NCBI GenBank assembly: GCA_035291905.1
Contig: DATDRF010000066.1
Span: 1 to 16,302, forward strand
Source of the DNA: JACPLA01 sp035291905
Lineage (GTDB): Bacteria > Bacteroidota > Ignavibacteria > UBA10030
Length of the DNA stretch: 16,302 bases
Direction of reading: 5' to 3'
Shown in pieces: positions 13,750 through 16,302 of this stretch. Every line of letters starts with the position of its first letter. Position 1 is the stretch's first letter. Under the pieces are notes generated by a model. The model was not told the DNA's origin. It saw only the letters and a list, made by a program, of their open reading frames with translations, and did no database searches. The position numbers and the translations under genes are program-made.

Positions 13750-15630
13750 CTACTTCAGGGAAATGTCGCCGCTCAGGAGCAGTTCGAACTCCGTCTCCAT
13801 TTTGGTTTCCATTTCTTGCGCTCCGCCAAATCCGATATCCTTGAATTGAATCATCCCCTTCTGATCGATAACGAATTTTGTTGGAATTCCCTCAACACCG
13901 TACTTTTCCACAAAACCTTCGTCAAAGAGAACCGGGAAGGTGTATTTGTTCTTTTCCATGAATTTCCTGACGAGTTCATCCAACTCCTTCCCCTTGACAT
14001 TTTCCCATGTGTTGATGGTAAGAATGACAACCTTTGAATTGTCTTTGTATCTGTCATAAACCTTCTGGAGAGTTGGGAACGACGAGACGCACGGTCCGCA
14101 CCAAGTAGCCCAGAAATCGAGGACGACAATCTTCCCCCGGAAATCGGAGAGTTTCACGATCTTTCCGCTGAGATCCTTGAGAGCAAAATCCATCGCCGGT
14201 TTGTTTACGAGCTCTTTCTTGATCTTTGCCCGAGTCTCGTCCTTGGCGACATCCGTGGATTTCTTCAGCAGCGCATCGAAACCGTCCGGGGAGCCGTGCT
14301 TTCCAACATATGCCGCTTTGTAGTTGGCAACCAGCATACTGTCCGATTTTCCTTTGAGTATACAGGCGTCCGCGACATCCATGGCTTCATCGTGCTTGCC
14401 ATTCTTGACATAGCACTGTACGAGACGCCCGTTGATGTTGGCGTTGGACCCTTTCGTCAGGTCGTAAGCTTCTTTGTAAGCTTTCTCTGCCTCGGCAAGT
14501 TTTCCCATCTGAAAGAGGCCGTACGCGTAGGTATCTGCAATATACCCGATGCTGACGTCCTGGTTCCGCTTCCAATCCCTTGAACTGGCGTACGAAGGTT
14601 TTTCTCCGGCCTTTCCGCTCTTGAGGAGGTCGAGGCCTTTCTTCGCCCATGCGACAGCCTGTTCAAGGTTTTCACCCTTCTCAATAGAGGGCCAGGCGAG
14701 GCTATTGTAGATATTGCCATTGGGATTTGGCTGTGCGTCGACGATCGCGACCGCCTTTTCGTACAATTTCGCCTGAATGCAGAAACTCACAAGCACGTCT
14801 TTCATGTTGTTATCTTTTTGAGGGAATTCTTCCAGGAACTTCTCCAGTAATTCCACCCTTCTCACCGGATCCTTTTCTGCGAACACAGCCCGTTGTGCTG
14901 CTGCCTGAGCGACCATCCCTTTCGGGTTCTTTGTCTTCCACGATGCCTCGATCTCATCCGCCTTCTCCTTTTGTCCAATCTGCTGGAACCAGTAAAGGAG
15001 AGGGGAAACGGCTTCTTCATCGTCTGCAAATTTTTTATAAAGATCGGCCAACTCCTTTTTCACTCTGTTCTCAGTTTCTTCTCCCGGGTTCGCCCTTCTT
15101 GCGAGACCCCATTCGAAGGTCCTCGCCCGCCAGTTGTCGGGGTACAGCTCGAGCTCTTTCGCAAGATCCGTTTTCATGGCATCGTCGTTCTTCTGACGCT
15201 TAAAGCCTGCATAGTTTGACGACCGATTGATCATGGAGCGGAAGTAGTACGCTCCTCGACGCGGTTGCTCCTGGTCATAAACAAACACATCCCAGGAGTT
15301 CTCGCCATTGTCATCGGTCTTTTCACCGGATGCATAGCGAAGAAGAAAGAGCATGACCTCGTCAGTAATCTTGAAAGATCCTGTCCACGACGTTCCTTTC
15401 TTTGTTAACGGAACTTCGACCAGTTCCGGCATCCCCTTTTCTTTGATAAGGAGGGCCTCTGCCGTAATTTCATTGACGTCGCGGAGATTCGCAGCTTTTG
15501 CGGCCGCGTCGTAGCTAAGGAGAACTGAATCGCCGACTTTGGGCTTCGACGGATTGACAGTCGAGACCTGCTTTTGAGCCAGGAGTGCGAAGGCAGGAAG
15601 AATCATCAGAAAGGTGATGATCTTGTTCAT
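13750..15630 (-). CDS. Exported TPR-containing TlpA/ResA-family thiol-disulfide protein
   Basis: A 626-residue protein with a Sec signal peptide (about 1-19, ending LLAQ), placing it in the periplasm or, less likely, at the surface. Residues 20-120 look like a beta-sandwich domain. Residues about 150-460 are helical with TPR-like repeats (for example YAYGLFQMGKLAEAEKAYKE, 368-387). The C-terminal thioredoxin domain (about 475-620) has the TlpA/ResA signature VVLDFWATWCGPC with C511 and C514, and GIPT with the cis-proline P583. WCGPC enzymes of this type usually reduce disulfides in exported proteins such as apocytochromes; the specific client here is unknown. The architecture resembles large TlpA proteins of the Bacteroidota and Ignavibacteriota. 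The start is set by AAGGAGTT at 15641-15634. Transcription is monocistronic as far as visible, ended by the terminator at 13698-13730. Confidence 0.92.
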   Translation of the reverse strand: MNKIITFLMILPAFALLAQKQVSTVNPSKPKVGDSVLLSYDAAAKAANLRDVNEITAEALLIKEKGMPELVEVPLTKKGTSWTGSFKITDEVMLFLLRYASGEKTDDNGENSWDVFVYDQEQPRRGAYYFRSMINRSSNYAGFKRQKNDDAMKTDLAKELELYPDNWRARTFEWGLARRANPGEETENRVKKELADLYKKFADDEEAVSPLLYWFQQIGQKEKADEIEASWKTKNPKGMVAQAAAQRAVFAEKDPVRRVELLEKFLEEFPQKDNNMKDVLVSFCIQAKLYEKAVAIVDAQPNPNGNIYNSLAWPSIEKGENLEQAVAWAKKGLDLLKSGKAGEKPSYASSRDWKRNQDVSIGYIADTYAYGLFQMGKLAEAEKAYKEAYDLTKGSNANINGRLVQCYVKNGKHDEAMDVADACILKGKSDSMLVANYKAAYVGKHGSPDGFDALLKKSTDVAKDETRAKIKKELVNKPAMDFALKDLSGKIVKLSDFRGKIVVLDFWATWCGPCVSSFPTLQKVYDRYKDNSKVVILTINTWENVKGKELDELVRKFMEKNKYTFPVLFDEGFVEKYGVEGIPTKFVIDQKGMIQFKDIGFGGAQEMETKMETEFELLLSGDISLK

Positions 15631-15661
15631 GGTAACTCCTTCATGTGAGAAAGGTGATGAT
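15608..15661. repeat. 14-bp direct repeat bracketing the TlpA-like gene start
   Basis: AGAAAGGTGATGAT occurs at 15608-15621, inside the signal-peptide codons, and again at 15648-15661, just upstream of the ribosome binding site, with a 40-bp period. The start codon and Shine-Dalgarno lie between the copies. It could be a remnant of a local duplication, a paired binding site or a translation-control element; function is unknown. Confidence 0.7.
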
Positions 15662-15946
15662 TGTTGAGGAAGAGGGCTGGACTTCCCCCCTTGGAATGTA
15701 CCTGAAGATGCAAAACGTGATCGAAAGTTGCCACTTGGAAGGAAGATAAGTTGATCTCATGTTGAAAAATCCATGAAATAGGGGTTTCCTTTCCCGACGC
15801 GGGCCGCACCGGACCGGGGGACGGCGGCTTTCCTTCCGGATGTGGTTCAAATGTACTCATGATCACACGCAAGAGCGACTCTTGACGCAAACGACACCTG
15901 TTAGAATTGATTCTCCCTTCAGGTTCACCTATATTTTGACTGACTT
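15631..15946. other. Divergent intergenic region with a dyad
   Basis: These 316 bases separate the minus-strand TlpA-like gene from the plus-strand acetyltransferase gene. They hold the Shine-Dalgarno of the former, a perfect 6-bp dyad CAAGAG/CTCTTG with a CGA centre (15870-15884), and the possible promoter of the latter. A clear promoter for the TlpA-like gene is not visible. An 87-codon minus-strand frame crosses the region but is not supported as a gene. Confidence 0.5.
15907..15935 (+). promoter_or_regulatory. Possible sigma-70-like promoter of the acetyltransferase gene
   Basis: TTGATT (15907-15912) and TATATT (15930-15935) are separated by 17 bases. The predicted start of transcription, near 15942, is only about five bases before the ATG at 15947. 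The message would be nearly leaderless, consistent with the absence of a visible Shine-Dalgarno. The boxes match well, but this is a prediction from spacing and sequence only. Confidence 0.4.
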
Positions 15947-16302
15947 ATGCCTTCCATCACGATTCGCCCTGCAGCGCCTGCTGACGGCCCTCTGATCGCC
16001 AAATTCAATGCGCTTATGGCCCTGGAAACTGAGCACCGCACACTGGACCAAAAGGTCCTGCGTTTGGGCGTCGAGGCGGTGCTGAGAGACCGGTCAAAAG
16101 GGATATACTACGTGGCGGAAATAGGGGGGACGGTCATCGGCCAGCTTATGATCACCTATGAATGGAGCGATTGGAGGAACGGGACGTTCTGGTGGATTCA
16201 GAGCGTTTACGTACTGGAGGAATACAGGGGGAAGGGGGTTTTCAAGACATTGTTTCAATTCATTGAACGGGAAGCAAAGAGCAGGAAGGATGTTTGCGGA
16301 TT
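15947..16302 (+). CDS. GNAT-family N-acetyltransferase, 3' end beyond the window
   Basis: The open frame starts at ATG 15947 and continues to the edge, giving 118 complete codons. It begins with the typical GNAT opening MPSITIRPAAPADGPLIAKF. It contains a beta-strand pair around YYVAEIGGTVIGQLMI (54-69) and motif A, QSVYVLEEYRGKGVFKTLF (85-103), in which RGKG (94-97) is the acetyl-CoA pyrophosphate loop. The family moves an acetyl group from acetyl-CoA to an amine; the substrate cannot be told. The SVYV(x)xxYRGKGV(F/Y)KxL form resembles small-molecule and diamine acetyltransferases, a weak hint only. The protein is cytosolic, and the gene is divergent from the TlpA-like gene. Confidence 0.88.
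   Translation, partial: MPSITIRPAAPADGPLIAKFNALMALETEHRTLDQKVLRLGVEAVLRDRSKGIYYVAEIGGTVIGQLMITYEWSDWRNGTFWWIQSVYVLEEYRGKGVFKTLFQFIEREAKSRKDVCG

Noticed and set aside
15627..15890. An 87-codon minus-strand frame ending in an ATGA overlap with the TlpA-like start
   Set aside because: It begins with TTG, has no Shine-Dalgarno, looks like no known family and runs through the proposed regulatory region. The overlap hints at coupling but is not enough.

Overview
The window is about 16.3 kb of a mid-GC bacterial chromosome. It carries six complete protein genes and two partial ones at the edges. Most products are exported or act on the cell envelope: a secreted repeat protein, an L,D-transpeptidase, penicillin-binding protein 1C, a bacterial alpha-2-macroglobulin and a TlpA-type thiol-disulfide protein. 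I see no rRNA, tRNA, CRISPR array, phage genes or transposase. The combination of pbpC with a thioester alpha-2-macroglobulin, a TPR plus TlpA exported redox protein, a DUF255/YyaL protein and intergenic heptamer repeats suggests a diderm of the Bacteroidota/Chlorobiota/Ignavibacteriota (FCB) neighbourhood. Several genes have good Shine-Dalgarno sequences and sigma-70-like promoters, which argues against a typical Bacteroides or Flavobacterium. The placement is inference and not firm.

Layout. Positions 2-97 hold the last 31 codons of a protein that may be an outer-membrane beta-barrel. On the plus strand follow a DUF255 thioredoxin-fold protein (229-2358), a CACGAAG inverted-repeat element (2392-2474), a secreted protein built of four copies of an unrecognised domain (2588-4444), an intrinsic terminator, a CACAGAG repeat array (4577-4614) and a small YkuD L,D-transpeptidase (4692-5183). 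Positions 5184-5502 separate convergent genes and hold two 84-bp tandem repeats rich in dyads, plus a decayed third copy. On the minus strand the alpha-2-macroglobulin gene (13589-7950) and pbpC (7839-5503) form a probable two-gene operon, with a consensus-like promoter at 13634-13662. Upstream and also on the minus strand is the TlpA-like gene (15630-13750), closed by a strong intrinsic terminator at 13698-13730. A divergent GNAT acetyltransferase gene starts at 15947 and runs off the window.

How the genes fit together. PBP1C polymerises and cross-links glycan strands. Its partner alpha-2-macroglobulin is thought to trap proteases that breach the outer membrane, so the pair is usually read as defence plus repair. 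The convergent L,D-transpeptidase adds a second type of peptidoglycan cross-linking or protein anchoring.

The most novel-looking item is the four-repeat exported protein, whose domain I cannot match to a named family. The three intergenic repeat families (CACGAAG, CACAGAG and the 84-bp dyad repeat) come next. I did not find a convincing new multi-gene system.
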